Shown: piece after piece, positions 1 through 9,082 of the stretch | Numbering within the stretch: position 1 is the stretch's first letter | How the letters are laid out: each line of letters starts with the position of its first letter | Notes under the pieces: model-generated | Told to the model about the DNA's origin: nothing | What the model saw: the letters and a program-made list of their open reading frames with translations, nothing else | The model's database searches: none | Made by a program: the position numbers and the translations under genes | Assembly (NCBI GenBank): GCA_023375785.1 | Contig: SZWC01003620.1 | Location: 14,911-36,508, forward strand | From: Penium margaritaceum | Lineage: Eukaryota; Streptophyta; Zygnematophyceae; Desmidiales; Peniaceae | Length of the DNA: 21,598 nucleotides | Reading direction: 5' to 3'

Positions 1-12
1 CCCCCCCCCCCC
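1..12. repeat. poly-C run
   Basis: Twelve consecutive C at the window edge. It may continue to the left. No other function is visible. Confidence 0.8.
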
Positions 13-54
13 TCCTTGTGCATTTGCACCCTGCTGTCATAACCCATAAGGTGT

Positions 55-480
55 TTGCACTCAGGCACTGGCTGCAACTGCCGCATTGGTCGCGGCAACT
101 CCAACCTTTGCAGCACGAGTCAGTGCCACACTGATTTTCGTGTTAGACGGCGGCCTTCGGCACGCATGCACCTCCACAGCAGCATTTGCACCTGTGCCTC
201 AGCCAAGACCATTGCATCGACTCCAACGTGCCGACCACATCAGTGGCATTCACTGCCGCATCAGGTGATCCTGCGCCACCTTAGCATGCGCTTCTTGCGT
301 AGCTGCAGCTCACAGTGCCTCTGCAACCGCTGCTTCACATTGGTAGCATCTGTGATCACTTCACCAGCAGTCCAGTGACATGGGCATCTGCATGCACATG
401 CGAGCTGCCGCTGCCACAACACCCTCAGGAGCAACAGCAGTAGCAGCGGGGGTAGCCACAACAGTAGCAGCAGCATTGGA
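55..480 (+). other. Ala/Thr/Val-coding triplet-periodic tract (left block)
   Basis: The stretch is built from GCN, ACN and related triplets (gca, gcc, aca, gta). In the best frames it translates to Ala-, Thr-, Ser- and Val-rich peptide, for example around 420-480. Several overlapping frames stay open because of the triplet bias, so an open frame alone is not evidence of a gene. Similar composition returns at 4928-5338 and 9083-9434. It could be decayed low-complexity coding sequence of an old mobile element or a degenerated trinucleotide repeat. I recognise no domain. Confidence 0.45.
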
Positions 481-563
481 CAGGCTCAGAACTCCCCGTT
501 CATCACTGCAACCGCAACATCTTCTGTACGTCCTTGTGAGAGGATTTCCAGCGGGGAAGTTAG

Positions 564-973
564 ATGGCCAGCATCTTGGCTTCATCGTCGGACACCGAGT
601 CAATCCCTATGTTAGTTATGGCCATGTGTGAGTAATACCACATCAAAGACGAAGCAACATACTACGAGGAAAAGGCAGAGCATGAGCATTTGTCGCGTCT
701 CCATCATCGCAGTCCCAGTTATCATCCACGCAAAGACTGCGACCCGACCGAGGACTACAGATGAGAGTATGCTCCTGACTACGCAGCTTACTACCTTTCG
801 GCCTAAGACGACTCACGGACGTCACAAAACGTGCCAGGCACGGGGCCTCTATGGGATCAACAACTCCTTCAGTCTCATGTTAGCCCACCTGTTGCCCATA
901 GAACGCGTCATCAATCGTCTAGTGTGCAGCCCTTGTTGCGACAGCATAAGTAGCTTCAACATCAGCTCATAGG
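564..973 (+). pseudogene. coding-like remnant of unknown identity, interrupted by element A
   Basis: From an ATG at 564 one frame reads as ordinary protein sequence, with acidic and Tyr-rich stretches such as DEATYYEEKAEHEHLSRLHH near 645-705. It is broken by stops at about 636, 759, 804 and 946. The frame runs into the target site of element A at 973. With A and one ATAGG copy removed, it continues in phase into the Ala/Val-rich frame at 4928-5338. That continuity suggests both belonged to one older reading frame. I do not recognise the family. A second frame (628-972) is open without stops but looks less protein-like. Treat as a weak call. Confidence 0.3.
969..973. repeat. target site duplication of element A, left copy (ATAGG)
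   Basis: ATAGG lies immediately outside the left LTR and is repeated exactly at 4922-4926 just outside the right LTR. A 5-bp duplication is the usual size for LTR retrotransposon integration. Confidence 0.9.
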
Positions 974-1646
974 TGTCAGAAGAATGGAGCGAGCGGCGGA
1001 AGCGACGGCACAAGCAGGAGGAAGCAGAGCGATGCGCCAGTCATGAAGATGATGATGTCAGTGATGACTGGTGAAGGGGGTTAGACGCTCAAGACACGGA
1101 GAGGAGTCTCCAACAGACGTAACGTGAGTAATAAGATAGAGCAGTGAGGATAGACGGGCAGACATCGAGAGAATGCTTGGGGTGAGGTGTGCTGGGATGA
1201 AGGCGCGAGTGATGTGCTGAAGGGAGCTGAGCGAGTGATCGAGAGAGATGAAGCGATGCGATGTGAAGTCAAGAGTTGAGAGTGGATGGCGAAGGAGGAT
1301 GGAGCGAAGAGCGAGTAGAACAAAGACACGGCGGCGAAGCCGCGGAACCAGAGGCGAACAGGATGAACAGAACTGTTCTGGGTTAAACTCGAGGGAATGA
1401 ACATCCTCGGTAATATACAAGCAGAACAGGTCAAAAACAGGGCAACGGCTTCTTTCCGCTAGCCGGACGTGGTTGCGACGTGGTCACAGTTATTAGGGGT
1501 GACTCGCTTCTGGGTTCTCGATCGTGACCGAAAATGTGTTGGCGAGGAGGTTCTTGTTGCCTGGTGCAGAACCTGAACCTTTTATTCACAGCTCGGATTA
1601 TCCGAGGGATTATGTCAGTGTTGAATTCATATTCAAAATTCTGACG
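974..1646 (-). repeat. 3' LTR of element A
   Basis: Aligns end to end with 4250-4921, for example in the shared block around cacggagaggagtctcca (1095-1112 and 4372-4389) and at the shared start TGTCAGAAGAATGG. The inner terminal base is mutated (CTGACG instead of CTGACA). It is the 3' LTR because the PBS lies next to the other copy. Many differences from the right copy are C/T or G/A. Confidence 0.9.
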
Positions 1647-1657
1647 ACCCCCCTGAA
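1647..1657 (-). other. polypurine tract of element A
   Basis: The minus strand reads AGGGGGGT directly before the 3' LTR. This is the position and composition expected of the plus-strand primer for reverse transcription. Confidence 0.7.
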
Positions 1658-1741
1658 GTCAACACTAGAGATGTTATGGTGCACAGGTTAGGTACAGACA
1701 TTGCCAAGTCTCTGAGAATCCTTTGTGTGGTTACCAGATGA

Positions 1742-2420
1742 GTGGGTGAAGCGAATGATGAGTGCTGAGGATGAGCGCCTCCTTCAGAAGTGCTTCTACC
1801 CAGTCCGTACCTAGAAGGGATTACTAAATTAAGGAGACTGAGGAGTACCTATCGGAGATTGAACTTGGGGAATTGAAGTCTCCTCAAATTGAGCAGAAGT
1901 TCAAACCTCCATTGATGGTAGTTTGTGGGACCATCTCTCTTCCTGTGCAGCTGGGAGGAGTCCCGTAGGCACTCTAGCAGGTGCGTAGCAACGTCAGTTA
2001 GTGCCTTGCTAGGTGTGGAACAGTCAATGAAGTATATGCACTTCATTGATGGTTGGACACGAGGAAGGGCAGCCGCTGTGTTGTTACGCAAGGTCAGCTC
2101 CAGTGTAGGGAGTGCCAAGAGGGGGCGTTGATTCATCAAGGCCTTATGAGAGGAGGACCTCGATGAGGATGCTGTTCCAAGGGGATACCGCCAAGAGCTC
2201 GTTCTCCTAGGTATTGTCCCTTAGAAAGTGATGGTGATGATGATGGGGATGATGAGGGTGCTAAATGCTGGAGATGCAGGAATGGAGGGCACTGCCACAA
2301 CACCACGCTCAAAGAGGGCTCTGCCACAGCAAAATCTTTGAGTCCAGGGAGGGGGAGTGTAGGGAAGCGGAAGGATGCAGTCAGTCAGGTCCACAGCTAC
2401 AGTGGCTTGTTCCACCGATT
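1742..2420 (+). pseudogene. antisense coding-like remnant with partial CCHC-like motif inside element A
   Basis: On the plus strand, opposite to element A, short frames look protein-like. One reads through EIELGELKSPQIEQKFKPP at about 1857-1913. Around 2266-2307 a frame gives CWRC followed by RNGGH, matching the first three ligands of a C-x2-C-x4-H-x4-C knuckle; the fourth position is Thr. The frames are interrupted by many stops. It could be a captured host or foreign gag fragment inserted in reverse, or coincidence in a purine-rich strand. The opposite strand also has a 96-codon open frame at 1849-2139 whose end contains TNYHQWRFELLLNLRRL, faintly like the start of a Copia gag, so strand assignment is uncertain. 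Confidence 0.3.
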
Positions 2421-2790
2421 AGCTTGATCAAGCAGGGAGACGGGTGGTGTCCGGTTCCAGTGGTGCTTGACTATATTGACTGGCTTCGGCTACGAATGCA
2501 AGTGTTGATGGAGGAGGGATGTGGATGTTGTGTCCATGTGCGGGAGAAGGAGAGACTTCAGGAAGCAGGATCATCCACTTTCGCCGGATTGTGCTCCAGT
2601 TTGCTCGAGCCCGACGAGCAGGACGACTGGCAGTGTCCGATGCTCTGGCGAGAGGGAGTCCTTCTATAGTTGAGATGAAGTGTGTATGCAGGTTACCACA
2701 AGAGTTGTGGTGTTATGAGGCATATCCGGATGCTGGTGCAGAGGAAGGAAGAGAGAAAAAAATAACGCAGACTTGGTTGCTGGAGCTTTA

Positions 2791-3312
2791 GTGCAGGGGT
2801 GGAACCACGTGCACTGATGAGTCCGCTTGGGTGCAGGCCGCCACGAGACTGACGGTTCGGCCGGGCAACTCCTGGTGCCGAGCGAAGGATGATGAGTTGA
2901 TCATGGCAAGCGATGGTGTACAGATGACGGTGTGGACGCAGGGGCAAAACCTCGTGCGCTGCTGGGTAAAGGGATTTGATGCGGCAAGGGGAAGGCAAGG
3001 GGCCGACGCGCCGCAAGAGATCTGCTGCCGGCGTGGGTGCAGACCACTACGAGATTGGTAGCTGGTTCCTGTAGATCATTGTGCTGGTCACAGATGCTCA
3101 TAATGACGAAGGATGAGTTCCTGATGAGGAGGTGTGGGCGTAGGGGCAAGCCACGTGCGCTACGTAAGGTTCGGCATGGGAGCAGGTTGTCGCGACAAAG
3201 GCGATGCGACCAGGCGAATCCTTGTGCCGAGCGGATGATGAGAGCTGATGATGGCAAGAGGCAGATGATTGCTGATAGAATGGACACAGGGACAGAACCA
3301 CGTGTGTTACTG
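2791..3312 (+). repeat. degenerate tandem repeats inside element A (unit roughly 150-200 bp)
   Basis: A marker segment of the form caggggcaaaacctcgtgcg recurs at about 2793-2815, 2939-2959, 3141-3160 and 3287-3307. The sequence between copies is also related: the segments from 2832 and from 3034 both open with gtgcag plus cca(c)gaga and both contain gatgatgag or gatgag. Spacing varies (about 148, 202 and 146 bp), so the array is old and has indels. Confidence 0.5.
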
Positions 3313-4063
3313 ATGATGATTGCGGATGGAGAAGATGATGAAGAAGAAATGATGATGATGAGACTGATGAAGGCAGTGGGAGGAAGGCGCTAAGGCTGAT
3401 AATAAAGCAAAGAGGAGGATGTAGAGGATGCTGACGGCGATGAAGTAGATGTACAGTGGAGGAAGAAGAAGGAGACTGCCGGGGCTGAGGCTGATGGACA
3501 GGAAGGTGCCACATTGAGGAGGAGTAGCTCATCAGGAAGAAGGATGCATGGAGAGAGGCTGATGTAGTAGAGAAAGGTCCTCTCATGTTAGGAGAGTGAC
3601 GGCTTGTTTCCCAGTTGGCCCGAGACTGACGGGCAAGAAGACTGGTAGTGTCCGATATCCTGACAGCAAGAGGAAGCAAGCTGCAGAGAAAGGAGCAGAG
3701 ACGTTCACCAATTTTCAGGAAAGTGACGGCTTGTTCCCTAGTTGGCTCGAGACTGTCGAGCAGGAAGACTGGTGGTGTTCGATGTCCCAACGGCAAACGA
3801 AGCTCTGCTGTGCTGAGAGAGGGAGGAAGAGCGGTGTGAGGAAGCGTCTTGAGAGGGTGTCTAGAACCGATGGGATGGCAATGAAGGATGCTGATGTAAA
3901 GAGCGGCGACAGAGGTGACAGCTGGAAAAGGGTGGATTGAGGAAGGTTTTATAAGAAATAATGTTCGCATGCGGCAGGAAGCTACAGAGACGTTGGCGGC
4001 AGAAAGGTGACTCGAGAGCTTCTGATGGTTGTTAGCAGTCAGGAAGTCATTGAACGTTGCCAC
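3098..4063 (-). other. 321-codon open frame in the leader/gag position of element A
   Basis: This is the first long open frame downstream of the PBS in the direction of the element, with an ATG about 175 bases inside. The first 35 or so residues (MATFNDFLTANNHQKLSS onward) look like plausible protein. The remainder is Ser-, His- and Leu-rich with no motif and is the complement of the purine-rich repeats described above, so it is probably open by composition. No zinc knuckle, protease or gag domain is recognisable. I would not treat it as a functional gene. Confidence 0.3.
3593..3812 (+). repeat. tandem duplication of about 127 bp inside element A
   Basis: The segment starting agagtgacggcttgtttccc (3593) is repeated from 3720 as aagtgacggcttgttccct. 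Both copies continue through gagact, cag/aagaagactgg and tgtccgat or tgttcgat. On the plus strand the copies translate to related peptides (GQEDW then CPIS; EQEDWWCSMSQRQ). A third, more distant copy lies near 2600-2655 (DEQDDWQCPMLWREG). Conservation at peptide level on the plus strand suggests a former plus-strand coding repeat. Confidence 0.6.
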
Positions 4064-4238
4064 GGACGTAGAATTGGACTCAGGGTTTGGTCACGATGAT
4101 CACAAGATCACCAAAGCTTGAGACGCAATTGAGTTGTCACTACTGATGTCAGCTGCTAATGAAGCGGAGGGCTACGGCGTTGCGAGGAGCAAGGAAGTGA
4201 GGACGGGATCAGGGTGAACCAGGCAGTGTTACCTGAGC

Positions 4239-4249
4239 CTCTGATACCA
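4239..4249 (-). other. primer binding site of element A (tRNA-iMet 3' end)
   Basis: The minus strand reads TGGTATCAGAG directly after the 5' LTR. It is complementary to the 3' terminus of plant initiator tRNA-Met including CCA. The next bases are GC where the tRNA predicts CC. There is no spacer between LTR and PBS. This fixes the orientation of the element. Confidence 0.88.
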
Positions 4250-4921
4250 TGTCAGAAGAATGGAGTGAGTGGCGGAAGTGACAGCACAAGTAGGAGGAAG
4301 CAGAGCAATGCGTCAGTCATGAAGATGATGATGTCAACGAAGAGTGGTGTAGGGGGTTAGATGCTAAAGACACGGAGAGGAGTCTCCAGCAGACGTAACG
4401 TGAGTAATAAAGTAGAGCAGTGAGGATAGACAGGTAGACAACGAGAGAATTCTTGGGGTGAGGTGTGTTGGGATGAAGGCGCGAGTAATGTGCTGAAGGG
4501 AGCTGAACGGGTCATCGAGAGAAATGAAGCGAGACGATGCGAAGTCAAGAGTTGAGAGTGGATGGCGAAGGAGGATGGAACGAAGAGCAAGCAGAGCAAA
4601 GACACGGCGGTGAAGCAGTGGAACCAGAGGCGAATAGGAGGAACAGAACAGTTCTGGGTTAAACTCGAGGGAATGAACATCCTCGGTAACATAGAAGCAG
4701 AAAAGGAAAAAAGTAGGATAACGCCCTCTTTCCGCTAGCCGGACGCGGTTGCGATGTGGTCGTAGTTATTGGGGATGACTTGCTTCTGGGTTCTCGATCG
4801 TGACTGACAATCCGTTGGCGAGGAATTCTTGTTGCCTCGGTGTGGAACCTGAACCTTTATTCAGAGCTCGGATTATCCAAGGAGTCATGTCTGTGATGCC
4901 TTCATCTTCAATATCCTGACA
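4250..4921 (-). repeat. 5' LTR of element A
   Basis: Begins TGTCAGAAG on the plus strand and ends ATCCTGACA, so the termini form a short imperfect inverted repeat (TGTCAG). It contains U3, R and U5 by position, but I cannot place the promoter. Compared with the 3' LTR it carries T or A at several former CG sites, for example gagtgagtgg against gagcgagcgg. Confidence 0.9.
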
Positions 4922-4926
4922 ATAGG
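4922..4926. repeat. target site duplication of element A, right copy (ATAGG)
   Basis: Exact match to 969-973, immediately outside the right LTR. Confidence 0.9.
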
Positions 4927-4927
4927 T

Positions 4928-5338
4928 TCTCTGCTCCTTGCACCTCTGCTTCCCTAGCTGCCTCTGACATTGGGTCAGCTTCAATGGCACCCTCTGATAT
5001 TCTCTGTCTTGGAGGCAATGCTGGTCTCCAGCATTGTTGTTGCCTCCACGTTCGCTGTAACTGCACGTGCTACTTGTGCACCTGCCTCCATTGCTATTAG
5101 TAGAGCTATCAAGGTGTACACATCAGAAGTTGATCAGGGTCTCCATTCTGCAGCTATAGTGAATGTAGTTATCCAGGTCGTTGTAGTAGATGCATTAGAA
5201 ACAGCTGCAGCAACAGCAACCACTGTTCTCTCCAGTGTTGTGGCATCCAGCCACACTTCTTCAGTATTGGCTTCCTCTACTCATCAGCATCAACAACTAG
5301 CCATGATGTCCTTGTCCTCGTCTCCACAACAACAGTAG
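4928..5338 (+). pseudogene. Ala/Val/Ser-rich coding-like frame, continuation of the left block
   Basis: One frame reads from the element A junction to 5338 with a single stop (about 4955). Its product is hydrophobic Ala/Val/Thr/Ser-rich sequence, with runs such as IVNVVIQVVVVDALETAAA, and a Gln-rich end. It is in phase with the remnant at 564-973 if element A is removed. Composition resembles 9083-9434. It may be linker or gag-like sequence of the older element whose RNase H end lies at 5890-6167. No domain is recognised. Confidence 0.35.
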
Positions 5339-5620
5339 TCTCTTTACTCTTAGCGACGGCTTTAACAGGTGGTACGTGCCTCCTTGTATCTGCATCATCT
5401 ACTATGGCCTCCATTGCAATATCCATCCCAGCTGCTCTTCATCCTCTCTTCTCTCTTTGCCACTAGGCCTGGTGAGTGTGCCTCCTTGCCCTCTTTCCTC
5501 TCTTCTCTTTCATGTGTGCATTGAGGTCCAGGCTGATGCAACCATCACTTTCATTTTTCCACGCCCACAAGGAAAACTCTATCGATGATTTCTTCCCAGA
5601 GTCGCGCCACTGGCTCAATG

Positions 5621-5794
5621 CCAGTCGATGAAAAACAACATGCAACACTGCAAGTGGAGCTGTAGCATGAGCGCAGTACACTCCAGAGAGCTCTTAGTGC
5701 CTAGCGCTTATTCGAAGAGCGGTTGCATCGTGAGGAGGGCCATCAGGATATACTTGTTGATGAAATTGCCGACTTATTCCTCGACCGCATGTAG
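5621..5794 (+). pseudogene. helical, charged coding-like remnant
   Basis: A frame with two TAG stops gives charged, helix-forming sequence: DEKQHATLQVEL, HERSTLQRALSA and RLFEERLHREEGHQDILVDE. This has the heptad-like look of a coiled coil. Upstream, 5575-5630 gives DDFFPESRHWLNASR in another frame. A frameshift at about 5774 leads into the next segment, which contains CPQCDHGSG (near 5800-5830) and runs on into the Copia RNase H remnant. I do not recognise the family. Confidence 0.35.
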
Positions 5795-5889
5795 CCCCCA
5801 CTGCACTCTGCCCCCAGTGTGACCATGGCTCTGGCGTCGCTTCTGCATTTGCCACCACTCCTGCTTCCACATCCACTACCTTTGGCTCT

Positions 5890-6167
5890 AACCATTCTGA
5901 TCCCATCGCAATAGCAACCTTAGTTGGCGCAGCCGTCGCCAAAATGCTACTTGCTGAGCACGATGGCATGCATCATTGTTGTACAAAGCACATCAACATT
6001 GAACATCACTTTGTACGCGAGCGCATTGCTGCCAGAGAAGTTCAGGTTAATAGGGATTTACTGGTCAAGAGCATGTAGACTTTCTTACCAAAGCTCTTAC
6101 CAGCGACATGCTCCAGGCGGATGTGCATGCTATTGGTCTGTTGCACGCTCGTAGTACACCTGATTGA
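5890..6167 (+). pseudogene. Ty1/Copia RNase H, C-terminal fragment
   Basis: The frame at about 5971-6059 reads TKHINIEHHFVRERI, the well-known end of Copia RNase H (consensus SKHIDIRYHFVRE). After a frameshift at about 6055-6060 the sequence continues as EHVDFLTKAL and ends in a TGA at 6165-6167, matching the consensus EQLADIFTKAL and the usual pol terminus. Upstream (5890-5970), SDPIAIATLVGAAVAKML is consistent with the preceding RNase H segment. No reverse transcriptase core is visible to the left, so this is a 3' remnant. A PPT and 3' LTR should follow, but I could not identify them with confidence. Confidence 0.75.
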
Positions 6168-6321
6168 TGTGACTCTGCCTCTCTTTTACTCACGAGTTGT
6201 CTCTTGTGGCATGGGTGTCTGTTGTTTTTGCTCTCATGTGTGTACAGACCATTCGTCTGTGGGTCATGGGGCAATGTTGTTAATAGGGTGTAAGACACGC
6301 AAGTGACCTCTTGACCCTGTT

Positions 6322-6329
6322 CACACACA

Positions 6330-6368
<39 letters not shown>

Positions 6369-6381
6369 ACACACACACACC
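6322..6381. repeat. (CA)n microsatellite
   Basis: About 60 bp of CA dinucleotides with two interruptions (aaac, atac). Confidence 0.97.
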
Positions 6382-6538
6382 ATCACTGTTAAAAATTGAG
6401 ATCGTTGAAACGTAGTTGACTGTGATCAAGAACAGCGCAACCAATGGCAATTCACCTCTGAAGTCCCAACGCAGATGTCTTGTTCATCAGGAACTCCTAG
6501 CATGCGATAACTCAAATAAAGTACAAGTCCTAGCACCA

Positions 6539-6580
6539 GTTACATTTGTACCCGGGTACTGACCCGGGTACAAATGTAAC
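6539..6580. repeat. perfect 19-bp inverted repeat with 4-nt loop
   Basis: Arms 6539-6557 (gttacatttgtacccgggt) and 6562-6580 are exact reverse complements separated by ACTG. Each arm contains a CCCGGG core. It would form a strong hairpin or cruciform. There is no U tract as in a terminator, and the arms are too short for a microRNA precursor. A 10-bp outer piece (CAAATGTAAC) also occurs at the end of the element C LTR at 12239-12248. Confidence 0.9.
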
Positions 6581-6581
6581 A

Positions 6582-7989
6582 TAACCACTTGGAAGAATAA
6601 TGGTCAGCACTGAACCTTGCTCCTTAAATCCTGAAGCTCCGGAGCACCTTGCGCTTCTGATCACTTCGTGCGCCCAGTGCGGTGAATAGTGCGGGACGGC
6701 AATCTGCCGTCTGGAGCCGGCAGGTCTTAGGGTGCGGTCACACTGGGTCTTCGCTTGTTTGATCGGAATCCCCCCCGTACTCATGGCGCTCCTCTTGATT
6801 TATACATTTGTCGTGGACCGCTGATCCTGTAAAGACAGATTTCCCTGGACCCTTGGATTGAGTTTTATAATCGATCTTCCGATCGACTATCGAACTTTGT
6901 CCGAGGACTGTCCGGCTCCTCTGTGCTCCCTGTGGTCGCACCTCGTCGCCTCTCCACGTCAGCACTCCTCCTGGTCTCTTCTTGTTTTGAGCCGCTCCCT
7001 ATGTTAGTGCAATGGCTACCAGAATATACGGTGCAGCTCAATAGGTTGCTGATATGAACAGGTACACAGTGGGCAGGGCGAGGCACGGGATTACCCTCTC
7101 TCCTGACCCCAGAGCAGAGCAGAGCAGAGCAGTAGGGTAGGGTAGCATAGGTGATGGTGGGGGAGGGGAGAGAGTGGCATCTCTCCCCTCCCTCACTGTC
7201 GTTATGCTCCACATGGGTTTGGGACATATCTGCCTTTTTTGCCCTTTTTCAACAATCACTACAGTGAAAAAAAACTTAAGTGAAGCTCTTGGATACAGAA
7301 TCGGCGCACACCCAATGGATTATGCACTACTGGCATCTCAGCCAGGTGCCAGAGTGATGTCCACAACATTCTACATGGATGTGCTTGAGAGCTTCATTGC
7401 TATGTCCAGCACAACATGCTTGGTTTCCGCTTAGCATGACATGAAGCAAAACATGGCAGGGAGGGCATGCACTTGCATATGCTTGTGGTTGATGTAGATG
7501 ACTGTAATTCTAGCCGTGAATGCTTATTTCATCAGGTGATGCCGGGTTGCTAATCCTTGGTACCACAAGCCAATGGTATCCCGGAGTGGGAGAAACCACT
7601 GGTGGCACATTCGCCGAACGGTCCGGTTTGATACTGGGGTGGCATCCGGACCCCACATCGAGTCTCTTGCGTAGGTAGCCCGGTCAACTGGCTATCGCCT
7701 TGTTGCCCTGCTACCCGAACTCATTTATGTGCAAGCAAGGTATTCTCTAAGGCCAAACTCCTTTTGCTCCTTTCCATGGCTGTGTGTGTGCATGCTCTCT
7801 TGTGCATGTTGCACCCTACACCCTAGCATCCTTCACTACCTGCGGCTACAACACACACCAAGTGGGACAACACACTCAAATATGACGGGGGTTTTTCATG
7901 CTCTGCTTTTAATGTCTCCACTATTCACCTAGAAAGGGCCTTGTGTCAAGTAATCTCCAGCCAAGTAATCTCTTGCATTTTTAACAGGT
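6582..7989. other. unassigned interval
   Basis: No gene or transposon domain is recognised. Open frames here are at most about 120 codons, overlap on both strands and show no motif. Small structures seen: a short AGAGC/GGGTA repeat at 7111-7145 and a 7-bp hairpin ggtccgg...ccggacc near 7619-7644. Confidence 0.5.
7111..7145. repeat. (AGAGC)4 plus short GGGTA repeat
   Basis: Four AGAGC units (7111-7130) are followed by tagggtagggtag. It is too short to be a telomeric tract. Confidence 0.85.
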
Positions 7990-8125
7990 GATTCTTGGTT
8001 AGTTTCTCACCGCTATGATGGTGTGCCCACATACACTTTAGGAGGATGTAGATTATTTTGCATGCCTGGTTGGTTTTTTTTTAGCATAAGGAAATTGTCT
8101 AGGCATTAATCCTTGTTGGTTTGGT
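7990..8125 (+). repeat. diverged direct repeat, copy 1
   Basis: Aligns with 8353-8486. Shared blocks include cccacataca, ttgcatgcctggttggtt and a terminal ttgttggt or ctgttggt. Gaps and substitutions show it is old. Function unknown. Confidence 0.65.
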
Positions 8126-8352
8126 GCATAAAAGTGTTGAAGTGCTTACACATTCAACACTCATTTCCTCATTTCCTTGCACACGCATCTCTGTAGGAAA
8201 GTAAACCAGTATGGCTGCAATACGTGTTGAGTGACCACTAGAGGCAGTAATACCATCAAGAGTGATAGGCATTCTCCCCGATCTGTTGGCACTGCCTCTC
8301 ACATTTACGAAGTAGTGGTCTCCTGCTTATCACTCTCATAACTCTCCTACTT

Positions 8353-8486
8353 GTGCTACTTGGTTCGTTGCTCACAACTGGATGGCATGCCCACATACAT
8401 TTCAGGATGATGGGGATGGATATTTGCATGCCTGGTTGGTTTGTGGTAGCATGTAGTTAGATGCCGAGTTCTGATCCTGTTGGTGT
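8353..8486 (+). repeat. diverged direct repeat, copy 2
   Basis: Partner of 7990-8125, about 365 bp away. The sequence after the repeat differs between the copies, so the duplicated unit ends near 8486. Confidence 0.65.
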
Positions 8487-9082
8487 TATGGTGGCAGATG
8501 TTTCTATCAGTAGCTCCTCTTGGTTCTGTCCAAAAGGCTGGCTTGATCCCAGGGGTGGCAGCGGGCACATTTTGAGCATTGTGCTCCAAGTGGGGCTCGC
8601 TCACCGTGCTCAAGCCACATTCCACCCAACCACTCGCCACCACTTCTCGTTTTCAGTGAGCTTCAATGTAATCCATCACCAGCTCTTTCTCACTCCCGTA
8701 CTCTCTCCCTTACCATGTTTTACTAGCTACTGGTTTCCAAATAGCAACAGAGGAGCTCTTTACTCCATTCCACCGCCCTCTCACGTGGTAGAGCAACGAT
8801 ACCTAGGAACCAATCCATCACCACTCCCGGCCACAGACATGCCATAACGGGTGCAGTACCCCCTTGTAGCCGGTGACCGCTGCACCTCCTCTAGGGCTGC
8901 ATCTTGCAGTAGGAAAATGTGCATGCTGGGAACTCCTTTCCCATGTTTCCTGAAATCCACCACCGCATAGCCCGTGGCGGCGCCAAGCAAGGAAAAGGGA
9001 GGTTCAGCTCCGGGCATTTTTTTTCACTCGAAGACTTCCACCTCTTCCGGGCTTCATTCCACTCTTTGGCTACCTGCATTGC
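8487..9082. other. unassigned interval
   Basis: A 128-codon open frame (8461-8847, + strand) covers part of this stretch but has no recognisable motif and begins inside the direct repeat. I see no RNA gene or transposon feature. Confidence 0.45.

Larger units (their letters stand above)
974..4921 (-). mobile_element. Element A: complete, apparently non-autonomous LTR retrotransposon
   Basis: The element has two direct repeats of about 672 bp (974-1646 and 4250-4921), each beginning TGTCAGAAG on the + strand and ending in CTGACA or CTGACG. It is flanked by a perfect ATAGG duplication. A tRNA-iMet primer binding site on the minus strand abuts the right LTR and a purine-rich tract abuts the left LTR, so transcription runs right to left. 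The internal 2.6 kb shows no recognisable integrase, reverse transcriptase or RNase H on the minus strand. It would therefore depend on another element's enzymes, like the LARD class of large retrotransposon derivatives. Unexpectedly, the best protein-like signals inside are on the plus strand, antisense to the element. The two LTRs differ at roughly one base in ten by eye, so the insertion is not recent. Confidence 0.88.

Noticed and set aside
1058..1434. Minus-strand open frames of about 120 codons in the left LTR (and 4357-4692 in the right)
   Set aside because: They lie wholly in LTR sequence and are repeated in both LTRs with frame-breaking differences. Purine-rich composition explains the openness.
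7134..7146. Telomere-like repeat (tagggtagggtag)
   Set aside because: Only two to three units, with period 5 rather than the plant 7-base TTTAGGG.
6274..7253. Possible LTR starting TGTTGTTAATAGGG after a GGGG run and ending CCCTTTTTCAACA, following the Copia RNase H end
   Set aside because: The position fits a 3' LTR and the ends are weakly inverted, but there is no second copy or target duplication in the window and the purine tract is short. Too weak to annotate.
7550..7730. Possible tRNA or SINE (hairpins, gtccggtttgatac)
   Set aside because: I could not fold a cloverleaf or find both A and B boxes at proper spacing.
7990..8486. CRISPR-like or regular repeat array
   Set aside because: Only two diverged copies of about 130 bp, with no short regular repeats and spacers. 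The genome context is eukaryotic.
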